Shown piece by piece: positions 1-8,075 of a stretch of DNA of 64,000 bases. The translations under genes were made by a program, and so were the position numbers. The notes below the pieces were generated by a model. It ran no database searches and was not told the DNA's origin. It saw only the letters and a program-made list of their open reading frames with translations. This stretch comes from Pseudomonas sp. GD04019 (lineage in GTDB: Bacteria; Pseudomonadota; Gammaproteobacteria; Pseudomonadales; Pseudomonadaceae). The stretch spans positions 124,001-188,000 of the forward strand of contig NZ_JAOEEA010000007.1 of assembly GCF_029837695.1 (NCBI RefSeq). Direction: 5' to 3'. Numbering within the stretch: the first letter of the stretch is position 1; every line of letters begins with the position of its first letter.

Positions 1-1578
1 GTGGCGGCTGGCTTCGCTGGAGTGATCGGCCGCCAGGGCATTCTCGTGCGCCAGCGTGGCCGCCTGGGTGACATTGTGGTTGATATCGTCCACCACGTGC
101 GACTGTTGCAGCGTGGCACTGGCGATCGAAGCATTCAAGCCCGTCAGATTACGTAGGGAGGCGGCGATCTGGCCCAGGCTCTCGCCGGCCTGGCGCGCCT
201 GCTCGACGGTCTGTTGGGAGGCCTGGCTGCTGGCGTTGATGACCTTGACCGCGGCCTCGGAGTTGCCCTGCAGGCGCTCGATCATGCTCTGGATTTCTGC
301 CGTGGATTGCTGGGTGCGCTGGGCCAGCATGCGCACCTCGTCGGCCACCACGGCGAAGCCGCGACCCTGCTCACCGGCTCGCGCCGCCTCGATGGCCGCG
401 TTGAGCGCCAAGAGATTGGTCTGCTCGGCAATGGAGCGGATCACCTCCAGCACGCTGCCGATTTGGGTGCTCTCCTGGGCCAGGTTCTGCATCACCTGCA
501 CGGCCTGGTCGATGGTCGCCGACAGTTGGTCGATCTGCCGCAGGCTGCCGTCGATGTTCTGCTGGCCCTGCAGCGCCTGCTGCTCGGCCAGACGCACCTC
601 GCTGGCGGCGTGCTCGGCGTTCTTCGCCACGTCCTGCACGGCATAGGACACCTCGTTGATCGCGGTGGCCACCAGCTCCATCTGCTGCGACTGTTGCTGG
701 CTGTGCTGCTGGGCATTGCCGGCGATCTCGCCGAGGGACTGCGAGGCCTGGTTGAGGCTGCCGGCGGCCTGCAGCGATTCGCCGATAACCCCGCGCAGCT
801 TGCCGGTGAAGGCGTTGAAGTGGCCGCCCAGGGCGGTCAGCTCGTCGCGGCCGTGGTTGTCCAGGCTGCGGGTCAGGTCGGCCTCGCCACTGGCGATGTT
901 GGCCATGGCGCTGACCGCTTCGTCCAGTGGCCGGGCGATGCTACGGGCGATCAGGGTGACCAGCGCCGCCAGCAGCAGGGTGATCACCACCAGGATGCCG
1001 ACGGCGCGCAGGGCCTGCTCGCGGAACTCGGTCTGCACGTCGTCGACATAGATGCCGGAGCCGAGAATCCAGCCCCAGGGCTGGAACAGTTCGACGTAGG
1101 AGATTTTCGGCACCGGCTCGTCCGAGCCCGGCTTGGGCCAGCGGTAGTCGACCTGGCCGGAGCCGCTCTGCTTGGCCAGGACGACCATCTCGTTGAACAG
1201 GAACTTGCCGTCCGGGTCCTTCAGGCCGGAGAGGTTCTGGCCCTCCAGCTTGGGGTTGGTCGGGTGCATGACCATCACCGGGGTCATGTCGTTGATCCAG
1301 AAGTAGTCGTCCTGGTCGTAACGCAGGCCGCGGATCACCTCCATCGCCTGCTTCTGCGCCTCCTCGCGGGCCAGGCCGCCGCTCTCCAGACCCTGGAAGT
1401 GCTTGAGCACGCCCAGGGTGCTTTCCACCACGTGGCGGGTCTTCAGAGCCTTGGCTTTGTACAGGTCGCCGTGGATCTGCTGCAGCATCAGCCCGGCCAG
1501 GACCAGCAGCATGACGATGGACGACAGCAGGATCAGCCACAGGCGGCGGCTGATGGGGAGGGTACGCAGGCTGTTCAT
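1..1578 (-). CDS. Methyl-accepting chemotaxis protein with single Cache sensor, C-terminus cut by window edge
   Basis: Inner-membrane chemoreceptor that senses a periplasmic ligand and controls CheA/CheW. The frame starts at an ATG (1576-1578) after a GGAG and stays open to base 1 for 526 codons; perhaps 15-20 codons are missing. TM1 is at about 11-33. A Cache_2-type domain follows at about 50-180, with the typical DYFWINDM and a later [12 protein letters not shown] motif. TM2 is at about 190-212, then HAMP and a long coiled signalling region with the conserved hairpin tip ([20 protein letters not shown], about 383-402). The domain order matches Pseudomonas organic-acid receptors of the CtpM kind, but the ligand cannot be read from the sequence. 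Confidence 0.93.
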   Translation of the reverse strand, partial: MNSLRTLPISRRLWLILLSSIVMLLVLAGLMLQQIHGDLYKAKALKTRHVVESTLGVLKHFQGLESGGLAREEAQKQAMEVIRGLRYDQDDYFWINDMTPVMVMHPTNPKLEGQNLSGLKDPDGKFLFNEMVVLAKQSGSGQVDYRWPKPGSDEPVPKISYVELFQPWGWILGSGIYVDDVQTEFREQALRAVGILVVITLLLAALVTLIARSIARPLDEAVSAMANIASGEADLTRSLDNHGRDELTALGGHFNAFTGKLRGVIGESLQAAGSLNQASQSLGEIAGNAQQHSQQQSQQMELVATAINEVSYAVQDVAKNAEHAASEVRLAEQQALQGQQNIDGSLRQIDQLSATIDQAVQVMQNLAQESTQIGSVLEVIRSIAEQTNLLALNAAIEAARAGEQGRGFAVVADEVRMLAQRTQQSTAEIQSMIERLQGNSEAAVKVINASSQASQQTVEQARQAGESLGQIAASLRNLTGLNASIASATLQQSHVVDDINHNVTQAATLAHENALAADHSSEASRH

Positions 1579-1766
1579 GGAAGGGCGACTCCGGTTTCTT
1601 GTTATTGCCGCTAGCTAATAGCCAGTCTAGAAGCTGCGCCATTAACCGTTGGCCAGGCAGCGCGGCAAGGGGCTATCTGGTAGCATGCCCGCCGTTTTCT
1701 GCCTGCTCGCCAGGCGCCAATTCTGTTATCGGCCGTTTCACGGGAAGGGCCAGTTCGAGGTAATTC

Positions 1767-2600
1767 ATGGATTTGTGGACAGCCCTGCAGGTACTGATTC
1801 TAGGCATCGTCGAGGGCCTGACAGAGTTCCTGCCGATCTCCAGCACCGGCCACCAGATCGTCGTCGCCGACCTGCTTGGCTTTGGCGGTGAACGGGCAAT
1901 CGCCTTCAACATCATCATCCAGCTCGGCGCCATCCTGGCGGTGATGTGGGAATACCGCCGCAAGATCCTCATCACCGTGTTCAATGTGCCGCGCCAGCGC
2001 CAGGCCCAGCGCTTCACCGTCAACCTGCTGATCGCCTTCCTGCCGGCCGTGGTGATCGGTGTGGCCTTTGCCGACCTGATCCACGAGTACCTGTTCAACC
2101 CCATCACCGTGGCGGCAGCCCTGGTGGTTGGCGGGGTGGTGATGCTCTGGGCCGAGCAGCGCAAGCACGAGGTCACCGTGGAAGAGGTGGACGACATGAC
2201 CTGGAAGGAGGCACTGAAGATCGGCTTCGCCCAGTGCCTGGCGATGATTCCCGGCACTTCGCGCTCGGCGTCCACCATCATCGGCGGCCTGCTGTTCGGC
2301 TTGTCGCGCCGCGCCGCTACCGAGTTTTCCTTCTTCCTGGCCATGCCGACCATGGTCGGCGCCGCCGTGTACTCCGGCTACAAGTACCGCGACCTGTTCC
2401 AGCCCGGCGATCTGCCGGTGTTCGCCCTGGGCTTCGTGGTGTCGTTCGTGTTCGCCATGATCGCCGTGCGCGGCCTGCTCAAGTTCATCGCCAACCACAG
2501 CTACGCGCTGTTCGCCTGGTACCGCATCGGTTTCGGCCTGCTGATCCTGGCCACCTGGCAGTTCAGCCTGATCGACTGGAGCAGCGCCCAGGCGCACTGA
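1767..2600 (+). CDS. uppP: Undecaprenyl-diphosphate phosphatase (BacA/UppP)
   Basis: Integral membrane phosphatase that recycles undecaprenyl diphosphate to the monophosphate carrier used for peptidoglycan and other surface polymers; it can confer bacitracin tolerance. The 277-residue length is typical. Both family signatures are present: [14 protein letters not shown] (residues 16-29, with the catalytic glutamates) and PGTSRS (162-167). Several hydrophobic helices span the rest. A GAGG lies 6-7 bases before the ATG. It is a single gene on the plus strand, with the cold-shock/DUF1294 gene starting 7 bases after its stop, so the two may be cotranscribed. Confidence 0.96.
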   Translation: MDLWTALQVLILGIVEGLTEFLPISSTGHQIVVADLLGFGGERAIAFNIIIQLGAILAVMWEYRRKILITVFNVPRQRQAQRFTVNLLIAFLPAVVIGVAFADLIHEYLFNPITVAAALVVGGVVMLWAEQRKHEVTVEEVDDMTWKEALKIGFAQCLAMIPGTSRSASTIIGGLLFGLSRRAATEFSFFLAMPTMVGAAVYSGYKYRDLFQPGDLPVFALGFVVSFVFAMIAVRGLLKFIANHSYALFAWYRIGFGLLILATWQFSLIDWSSAQAH

Positions 2601-2607
2601 GGCCGAC

Positions 2608-3312
2608 ATGGAGCGGCGCGGCACGCTGAAGAGCTGGAACGACGCCAAGGGTTTCGGCTTTATCCAGCCCGAGGGCGGCGGCGAGCCGCTGTTCGTGCAT
2701 ATCTCCGCCATGCGCGGGGATAGCCGGCCGCAGGTCGGCGACACGGTGGTTTATGTGGCCGGTAGCGATGCCCAGGGCCGGCCGCGGGCTCAGCACATGC
2801 GCCACGCCGGGCTGAGCCTGGATCGCCCGGCGATTCGTCGCAAGCCGGCTGGGACTGCCAAGTCATCCAAGCCCGCTACACCGAAGAGCACGCGCCCGGC
2901 GCGCGGCGAGCGATCGACGCAGCCGGGCATTCAGCAGCTGCCGCTCAAGCTGCTGGTGCTGGCGGCGCTGTGCGTGCTGCCGGTCTGGGGCGGCCTGGTG
3001 CTGCTGGAGCAAGGGCTGGTCTGGGTGCTGCTGGCCTATCCGCTGGTCAGTCTGTTCAGTTTCTGCCAGTACTGGCTGGACAAGCAGTCCGCGCGGAAGG
3101 GCCGCTGGCGCACGCCGGAGAACAGCCTGCATATCGCCGAGCTGCTCGGCGGCTGGCCCGGCGCCCTGGTGGCGCAGCAGGTGTTCCGCCACAAGACGCG
3201 CAAGCTGTCCTTCCAGCTGGTGTTCTGGGCCATCGTCGCGCTGCACCAGGCCTTCTGGATCGACCAGTTGACGCTGGGCGGCCGTTATCTAGGCCATCTG
3301 CTGCCGCTCTAG
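2608..3312 (+). CDS. Cold-shock domain fused to DUF1294 membrane domain
   Basis: Protein of unknown role, 234 residues. Residues 1-65 form a cold-shock/OB fold with the RNA-binding signature KGFGFIQPEGGGEPLFVHIS. A basic, Lys/Arg/Pro/Thr-rich linker (about 72-110) follows. From about 112 there are hydrophobic helices and the DUF1294 region, recognised by FCQYWLDKQSARKGRWRTPE, LHIAELLGGWPGAL and FRHKTRKLSF. The fusion would place a nucleic-acid-binding domain at the cytoplasmic face of the membrane. The fusion is common in Gammaproteobacteria, but no activity is established to my knowledge. Its stop codon overlaps that of the convergent yjbR-like gene. Confidence 0.88.
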   Translation: MERRGTLKSWNDAKGFGFIQPEGGGEPLFVHISAMRGDSRPQVGDTVVYVAGSDAQGRPRAQHMRHAGLSLDRPAIRRKPAGTAKSSKPATPKSTRPARGERSTQPGIQQLPLKLLVLAALCVLPVWGGLVLLEQGLVWVLLAYPLVSLFSFCQYWLDKQSARKGRWRTPENSLHIAELLGGWPGALVAQQVFRHKTRKLSFQLVFWAIVALHQAFWIDQLTLGGRYLGHLLPL

Positions 3313-3656
3313 TCGAGCAGCAAACCCACCTGGCGAATCTTCGGTAGCTTGCGCACCACCAGCTGATGCGAGCAGCGCAGGCGTTCGCGCAGCTCGTCGT
3401 CACCGAGGGGGAAGGGCGGCGCCATGCTGATCCAGTGGGCGCGCGCCAGATAAGGAGCGGGATGGATGCCTGGGCGGTCGACGTAGCCGAGGAACAGCTC
3501 CGCCTCGACCTTGAACGCCAGCCGCTCGCCCATGAAGTCGAGAATGGCGAACATTTTATTGCCCGCTATTGAGAACACCCGGTTGCTGCCCCATTTAAGG
3601 TCCTCGCGGGCGCCGGGCAGGCTCAGGCAGTACGCGGCGATCTGTTCGTTGGTCAT
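3309..3656 (-). CDS. MmcQ/YjbR family protein
   Basis: Small 115-residue cytoplasmic protein of the MmcQ/YjbR family, whose fold resembles a double-wing DNA-binding domain; its function is not established. The family pattern is clear: N-terminal CLSLPGAREDLKWG, then FSIAGNKMFAILDF, and a C-terminal block with ARAHWISM and the SHQLVVRKLP strand. The gene is convergent with the preceding DUF1294 gene and their 3' ends overlap by 4 bases, so there is no room for a terminator between them. The 75-base gap to the divergent DUF1993 gene must hold both promoters. Confidence 0.88.
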   Translation of the reverse strand: MTNEQIAAYCLSLPGAREDLKWGSNRVFSIAGNKMFAILDFMGERLAFKVEAELFLGYVDRPGIHPAPYLARAHWISMAPPFPLGDDELRERLRCSHQLVVRKLPKIRQVGLLLD

Positions 3657-3731
3657 CAGGCTTCATCTTTCTGGCTGAACCGCGGCTACCCTAGCAGAGT
3701 CGCGTCGCCTCTTCCCAAAGGAGTTCCCCCG

Positions 3732-4238
3732 ATGTCGCTCTCCCTCTACCAGGCCTCCGTGCCGCAATTCGTGCGTATGTTCGGCAACCTGTCGGCCATC
3801 CTCGACAAGGCCGTGGCCTATGCCGAAGCCAAGAAGATCGACCCCAGCGTGCTGCTCAATGCGCGCCTGGCGCCGGACATGCACCCGCTGACCCGCCAGG
3901 TGCAGATCGCCAGCGACGCGGTCAAGGGCTGCGCCGCGCGCCTGGCCGGGGTAAACGTACCGAGCTTCGCGGACACCGAGAGCAGCTTCGCCGACCTGCA
4001 GGCGCGCATCGCCAAGACCCTGGACTTCGTGAAAGGCCTGACGCCGGAGCAGATCGACAGCGGCGCCGGGCGCGAGATCGTCATGAAGTTCCCCGGCGCC
4101 GAGATGAAGTTCACCGCCGAGGACTACCTGCTGCACTTCGTGCTGCCCAACTTCTATTTCCACGTCACCACGGCCTACGCCATCCTGCGCCACAACGGCC
4201 TGGACGTCGGCAAGATGGATTACCTGGGCCGCGTCTGA
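3732..4238 (+). CDS. DUF1993 family protein (DinB-like four-helix fold)
   Basis: Cytoplasmic 168-residue protein of the DUF1993 family. It opens with the characteristic SLYQASVPQFVRMFGNLSAILDKA and carries MHPLTRQVQIASDAVKGCAARLAG in the middle. Near the C-terminus HFVLPNFYFHVTTAYAILRH supplies the conserved histidines that could bind a metal, as in DinB/YfiT-fold proteins. The enzymatic role is unknown. An AAAGGAGTT ribosome site precedes the ATG. Transcription ends at the shared bidirectional terminator before the convergent ABC-F gene. Confidence 0.9.
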   Translation: MSLSLYQASVPQFVRMFGNLSAILDKAVAYAEAKKIDPSVLLNARLAPDMHPLTRQVQIASDAVKGCAARLAGVNVPSFADTESSFADLQARIAKTLDFVKGLTPEQIDSGAGREIVMKFPGAEMKFTAEDYLLHFVLPNFYFHVTTAYAILRHNGLDVGKMDYLGRV

Positions 4239-4252
4239 TTCGCCCGGCAATG

Positions 4253-4279
4253 AAAAAGCCCCGCATTGCGGGGCTTTTT
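4253..4279. terminator. Bidirectional intrinsic terminator
   Basis: A perfect 12-bp stem, AAAAAGCCCCGC / GCGGGGCTTTTT, with a 3-base ATT loop. An A run on the left and a T run on the right let it work in both directions. It separates the convergent DUF1993 and ABC-F genes. Confidence 0.93.
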
Positions 4280-4295
4280 CGTGACGGCGCAGGCG

Positions 4296-5882
4296 TCAGA
4301 CGAAGATGCCCTGGCTGCGCAGGTAGTCGTCGTAGGTGCCGCTGAAGTCGGTCACGCCGTTCTCGGAGAGCTCGATGATGCGGGTGGCCAGAGAACCGAC
4401 GAACTCGCGGTCGTGGCTGACGAAGATCAGCGTGCCCGGGTAGTTCTCCAGTGCCAGGTTGAGCGCCTCGATGGATTCCATGTCCAGGTGGTTGGTCGGC
4501 TCGTCCATCACCAATACGTTGGGCTTCTGCAGGATCAGCTTGCCGAACAGCATGCGGCCCTGTTCACCACCGGAGATGACCTTGACCGACTTCTGGATCT
4601 CGTCGTTGCTGAACAGCATGCGCCCGAGGGTGCCGCGGATGGTCTGCTCGCCCTGGGTCCACTGGCCCATCCAGTCGAACAGGCTGACATCGTCCTCGAA
4701 GTCATGGGCATGGTCCTGGGCGTAGTAGCCGACCTCGGCGCTCTCGGTCCACTTCACCTCACCGGCGTCCGGTTGCAGCTCGCCGACCAGGGTGCGCAGC
4801 AGGGTGGTCTTGCCGATGCCGTTGGGGCCGATGATGGCTACGCGCTCGCCGGCCTCGATCTGGAAGCTGAAGTTCTTGAACAGCACCTTGTCGTCGAAAG
4901 CCTTGGACAGCTTCTCGATGGTCACGGCCTGGCGGTGCAGCTTCTTGTTCTGGTCGAAGCGGATGAACGGGCTGACACGGCTGGACGGCTTGACCTCGGC
5001 CAGCTGGATCTTGTCGATCTGCTTGGCGCGCGAGGTGGCCTGCTTGGCCTTGGAGGCGTTGGCCGAGAAACGGCTGACGAAGGTCTGCAGCTCGGCGATC
5101 TGCGCCTTCTTCTTGGCGTTGTCGGCCAGCAGCTGCTCGCGCGACTGGGTCGCGGCGGTCATGTACTCGTCGTAGTTGCCCGGGAACAGGCGCAGCTCGC
5201 CGTAGTCCAGGTCGGCCATGTGGGTGCAGACCGAGTTCAGGAAGTGACGGTCGTGGGAAATGATGATCATGGTGCTGTTACGCGCCGTGAGGATGTTTTC
5301 CAGCCAGCGGATGGTGTTGATATCCAGGTGGTTGGTCGGCTCATCCAGCAGCAGCACTTCCGGATCGGAGAACAGCGCCTGGGCCAGCAGCACGCGCAGC
5401 TTCCAGCCGGGAGCAACTTCGCTCATCGGGCCGAAGTGCTGTTCCAGCGGGATGCCCAGGCCGAGCAACAGCTCGCCGGCACGGGATTCGGCGGTGTAGC
5501 CGTCCATCTCGGCGAACTCGCCTTCCAGCTCGCCCACCTTCATGCCGTCTTCTTCGCTCATCTCTGGCAGCGAATAGATGCGGTCGCGCTCGGCCTTGAC
5601 CTTGTACAGCTCTTCGTGGCCCATGATCACGGTGTCGATCACGGTGAACTCTTCGTAGGCGAACTGGTCCTGGCGCAGCTTGCCCAGGCGCACGTTCGGC
5701 TCCAGCATCACCTGGCCGCCGGAAGGCTCCAGATCGCCACCGAGGATCTTCATGAAGGTCGACTTGCCGCAGCCGTTGGCGCCGATCAGGCCGTAGCGGT
5801 TGCCGTTACCGAACTTGACGGAAACGTTCTCGAACAGCGGCTTGGCGCCGAACTGCATGGTGATGTTGGCGGTGGAAATCAA
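4296..5882 (-). CDS. ybiT: ABC-F family ATPase, YbiT type
   Basis: Soluble ABC-F protein with two ATPase domains and no membrane segment; the family acts on the ribosome rather than in transport. It has 528 residues. Walker A motifs are GANGCGKST (34-42) and GPNGIGKTT (352-360). Walker B is [11 protein letters not shown] (177-187) and again near 450. The first signature is degenerate ([15 protein letters not shown]) while the second is [11 protein letters not shown]. The charged linker (about 245-300) is the P-site tRNA interaction motif region. The start is a TTG (5880-5882): family members begin M-x-x-x-N-I-T-M-Q-F-G, and the next ATG would remove the first strand. The role of YbiT is not settled. 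Confidence 0.93.
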   Translation of the reverse strand: MISTANITMQFGAKPLFENVSVKFGNGNRYGLIGANGCGKSTFMKILGGDLEPSGGQVMLEPNVRLGKLRQDQFAYEEFTVIDTVIMGHEELYKVKAERDRIYSLPEMSEEDGMKVGELEGEFAEMDGYTAESRAGELLLGLGIPLEQHFGPMSEVAPGWKLRVLLAQALFSDPEVLLLDEPTNHLDINTIRWLENILTARNSTMIIISHDRHFLNSVCTHMADLDYGELRLFPGNYDEYMTAATQSREQLLADNAKKKAQIAELQTFVSRFSANASKAKQATSRAKQIDKIQLAEVKPSSRVSPFIRFDQNKKLHRQAVTIEKLSKAFDDKVLFKNFSFQIEAGERVAIIGPNGIGKTTLLRTLVGELQPDAGEVKWTESAEVGYYAQDHAHDFEDDVSLFDWMGQWTQGEQTIRGTLGRMLFSNDEIQKSVKVISGGEQGRMLFGKLILQKPNVLVMDEPTNHLDMESIEALNLALENYPGTLIFVSHDREFVGSLATRIIELSENGVTDFSGTYDDYLRSQGIFV

Positions 5883-6215
5883 GAGGCTCTATCTCGCGGG
5901 TTGCAAAGGTTTACGTTTCGGTCTGGGGCACTTTGAGGCAAAAGTCAGTTTTTCCATCTCGGCCCAGTCGCGCGCCATCCGGCCGGCGGGGTACCGAGTC
6001 AGCAGGATCTAAATCGAATGGCCGAGCTGCTTGGGATGGGTGCAGGCATCATGCCAGCCATCAGACACATGGTTGCGTAGGTGTGGCGCGCATTGTACGG
6101 GGGTCGGTAGCGAATACCCAGCATCTTTAGGGTTGTCGCCATCGATGGTGCAGATCCGAGGCCTGCTTTACATGCCTGTCGTGCTTGAGAGGAGGGACGG
6201 CTGACTGCTCTGCGC
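5883..6215. other. Gene-poor stretch between ybiT and nnrS
   Basis: About 390 bases separate the ybiT start from the nnrS start at 6276. No intact gene is seen here. The stretch holds the ybiT promoter region, a tyrosine-recombinase remnant (6041-6130, minus) and, at its right end, an ANR-like box and a palindrome listed separately. Codon-like periodicity is weak outside the remnant. Confidence 0.7.
6041..6130 (-). pseudogene. Remnant of a tyrosine recombinase (integrase) C-terminal domain
   Basis: One minus-strand frame encodes LGIRYRPPYNARHTYATMCL followed by MAGMMPA. This is the R-H-T box of phage-type integrases (typically IRYRxPYxxRHTxAT..L..G..P). Similarity is lost on both sides: upstream there is no core domain and downstream the expected GH/catalytic-tyrosine segment is replaced by unrelated sequence. 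It is therefore a fragment of about 30 codons left by a decayed element. No attachment site or tRNA is visible nearby. Confidence 0.68.
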
Positions 6216-6229
6216 TTGACTCCGATCAT
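6216..6229. promoter_or_regulatory. ANR/DNR-like box upstream of nnrS
   Basis: TTGAC-TCCG-ATCAT, 9 of 10 positions of the TTGAY-N4-RTCAA consensus. Its centre (6222.5) lies 53 bases before the nnrS ATG. At -41.5 it would place the start of transcription near 6264, with CATGAT as a weak -10. Confidence 0.6.
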
Positions 6230-6249
6230 GGTGCTGTCTCCGACTTTAG

Positions 6250-6279
6250 GCATGATGCCTTCAAAGGAGGGCATCATGC
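6250..6279. promoter_or_regulatory. Perfect 10-bp palindrome enclosing the nnrS ribosome site and start codon
   Basis: GCATGATGCC (6250-6259) and GGCATCATGC (6270-6279) are perfect inverted repeats with a 10-base centre. The right arm contains the nnrS ATG, and the centre plus the first base of the right arm hold the AAAGGAGG ribosome site. In RNA this would be a hairpin with the start codon paired and the ribosome site in the loop. In DNA it could be an operator over the -10 region. Confidence 0.6.
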
Positions 6280-7463
6280 AGATTCTCGATAAACGTAAGG
6301 CGATGAGCATCCCGCCGCTGTTGCGTCTCGGCTTCAGGCCGTTCTTTCTGCTCGGCAGCCTGCTGGCGGTGCTGGCCGTTCCCGGGTGGATCTTCGCCTT
6401 GCAAGGGCTGCAGCCGTTGCCGCAGCCAATGGGCGGGTGGCTGGCCTGGCATCGTCATGAGTTGGTCTTCGGTTTTGCCGGAGCCATCATCGTCGGCTTC
6501 TTGCTCACCGCAGTGCAGACCTGGACCGGTCGGCCCAGCTTGTCCGGCAAGCCGCTGGCGGGGCTGGCCGCCCTGTGGGTTCTGGCCCGCCTGGCCTGGT
6601 GGCTGGGCTCGCCCGTGTTGCTGATCCTGGCCAACCTGGCCTTCCTGATCGCGGCGACGCTGGTCGTGGCGCATCTGCTCTGGGCGGTGCGCCAGAGCCG
6701 CAACTATCCGGTCGTTGCCGTACTGGCCTTGTTCACGCTGGCCGATCTGCTGACGCTCATCGGGGTCGCCCAGGAGCAGGATGGGTGGCAGAGACAGGGC
6801 GTCTGGGCCGCCGTCTGGCTGGTGGCGGCGATGATGGGGTTGATTGGCGGTCGGGTGATTCCCTTCTTCACCCAGCGCGGCCTGGGGCGGGTGGCCATGG
6901 TCCAGCCATGGCCCTGGCTCGACTGGGCGCTGCTGGGGCTCACCGCGTTGCTGGCCGTGCTGCATGCCGTCGGGGTGGCGCTGGTGGCGCAGCTCTGGCT
7001 CGCACTGCCGTTCGCCGCGCTGGCGCTCGGTCACGGCATTCGCCTGGTGCGCTGGTTCGATGGCGGGCTGCTGCGAGTGCCGCTGCTGTGGTCGCTGCAT
7101 CTGGCCTACGCCTGGCTGGTCGTTGCCTGCTTGGGCATGGCGCTCTGGCATGGCGGGCTGATCGCCGGTGCCAGCCAGGCGCTGCACGCACTGACGGTCG
7201 GTGCCATGGGCGGGCTGATCCTGGCGATGCTGGCGCGGGTTTCGCTGGGGCATACCGGCCGACCGCTGGAGTTGCCTGCCGGCCTGCCCATGGCCTTCGT
7301 GCTGCTCAACCTGGGCGGCCTGTTCCGCGTGGTCGGCGTCGGCTTCTGGTACCTGCCGTCGCTGTGGCTGGCGGCCGCCTGCTGGGTGTGCGCCTTCGGC
7401 CTGTACCTCTACCACTACGCGCCCATGCTCTGTCGCACGCGTGCTGACGGCCACCCGGGATGA
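6276..7463 (+). CDS. nnrS: NnrS family haem/copper membrane protein
   Basis: Polytopic inner-membrane protein of the NnrS family, linked to denitrification and tolerance of nitrosative stress; NnrS of Rhodobacter binds haem and copper. The chosen ATG follows a near-perfect AAAGGAGG by 5 bases, giving 395 residues, the family norm. The ORF also has an in-frame start 60 bases earlier, but that one has no ribosome site. About 12 hydrophobic helices are visible. The N-terminal FRPFFLLGSLLAVLAVPGW and WLAWHRHELVFGFAGAIIVG contain the conserved family histidines. The CopD-like gene follows 9 bases downstream, so the two form an operon. An ANR-like box and a palindrome lie at its 5' end. Confidence 0.93.
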   Translation: MQILDKRKAMSIPPLLRLGFRPFFLLGSLLAVLAVPGWIFALQGLQPLPQPMGGWLAWHRHELVFGFAGAIIVGFLLTAVQTWTGRPSLSGKPLAGLAALWVLARLAWWLGSPVLLILANLAFLIAATLVVAHLLWAVRQSRNYPVVAVLALFTLADLLTLIGVAQEQDGWQRQGVWAAVWLVAAMMGLIGGRVIPFFTQRGLGRVAMVQPWPWLDWALLGLTALLAVLHAVGVALVAQLWLALPFAALALGHGIRLVRWFDGGLLRVPLLWSLHLAYAWLVVACLGMALWHGGLIAGASQALHALTVGAMGGLILAMLARVSLGHTGRPLELPAGLPMAFVLLNLGGLFRVVGVGFWYLPSLWLAAACWVCAFGLYLYHYAPMLCRTRADGHPG

Positions 7464-7472
7464 GGATCTGAC

Positions 7473-7913
7473 ATGGTCTATCTGCTGCTGAAGTTCGCCC
7501 ATCTTGCCGCTGCCGCCTTCTTCATCGGCGGCGTGTTCTTCGAGGTGATGATTCTCAGCCGGGCTGCCCGCAGCCTGGAGCCCGGGCCCCGCGAACAGCT
7601 GTCCAGGGCGCTGGGTCTGCGGGCGCGCAAGGTCATGCACTGGGTGGTGCTGGTGCTCTTTGCTGCCGGCCTGGGATTGGCCTGGCATTACCGCGCGGCG
7701 CTGGCCGATCCCTTCGCCAGCAGCTTCGGCACGCTGCTGACGCTGAAGATCTGCCTGGCCCTGAGCATCCTCGGGCACTTCCTCGGCGTGGTCTTCCTGA
7801 TGCGCCGCGGGCGCATGACGCCGGCGCGTTCGCGGCTGATCCATCTCAGCGTGCTGGTGCAGATGCTGGGCATCCTGTTCCTGGCCAAGGCCATGTTCCT
7901 GCTGAACTGGTAG
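7473..7913 (+). CDS. CopD-like four-helix membrane protein
   Basis: Integral membrane protein of 146 residues with four predicted helices (about 5-27, 55-73, 82-105, 118-140). Histidines lie in helices 1 and 2 (KFAHLAAAAFFIGGVFFEV and ARKVMHWVVLVLFAAG) and further histidines in helices 3 and 4, a pattern of CopD/haem-type membrane proteins. It follows nnrS by 9 bases and is probably cotranscribed. A role in copper or haem handling alongside NnrS is an inference from position. No export signal other than the first helix is present. Confidence 0.8.
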   Translation: MVYLLLKFAHLAAAAFFIGGVFFEVMILSRAARSLEPGPREQLSRALGLRARKVMHWVVLVLFAAGLGLAWHYRAALADPFASSFGTLLTLKICLALSILGHFLGVVFLMRRGRMTPARSRLIHLSVLVQMLGILFLAKAMFLLNW

Positions 7914-7945
7914 GCGCAGCCAGGCACCGGCGTTTGCCGCCTGCC

Positions 7946-7959
7946 TTGACCGGCGTCAA
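7946..7959. promoter_or_regulatory. ANR/DNR box upstream of acyl-CoA dehydrogenase
   Basis: TTGAC-CGGC-GTCAA, a perfect palindrome matching all 10 consensus positions. The centre is 123 bases before the chosen acyl-CoA dehydrogenase ATG; a site at -41.5 would start transcription near 7994. Confidence 0.78.
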
Positions 7960-8075
7960 GCACGGCGCCGTTCGCGGGCAGCGTGATGCAGGGGTATCCA
8001 GGCGGCCGAGTATCCTTCGATCCACAGGCCGCGCTCCTTAGGCTGGGACTTCCGATCCCAACCGAGGAAGACGCG

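Noticed and set aside
4266..5936. A 556-codon plus-strand frame across the ABC-F gene
   Set aside because: Antisense shadow of a well-conserved gene; composition is Leu/Gly/Val/Gln-rich without motifs.
6261..7844. A 527-codon minus-strand frame opposite nnrS and the CopD-like gene
   Set aside because: Gln/Arg/His-rich antisense shadow; no recognisable domain and both plus-strand genes are clear.
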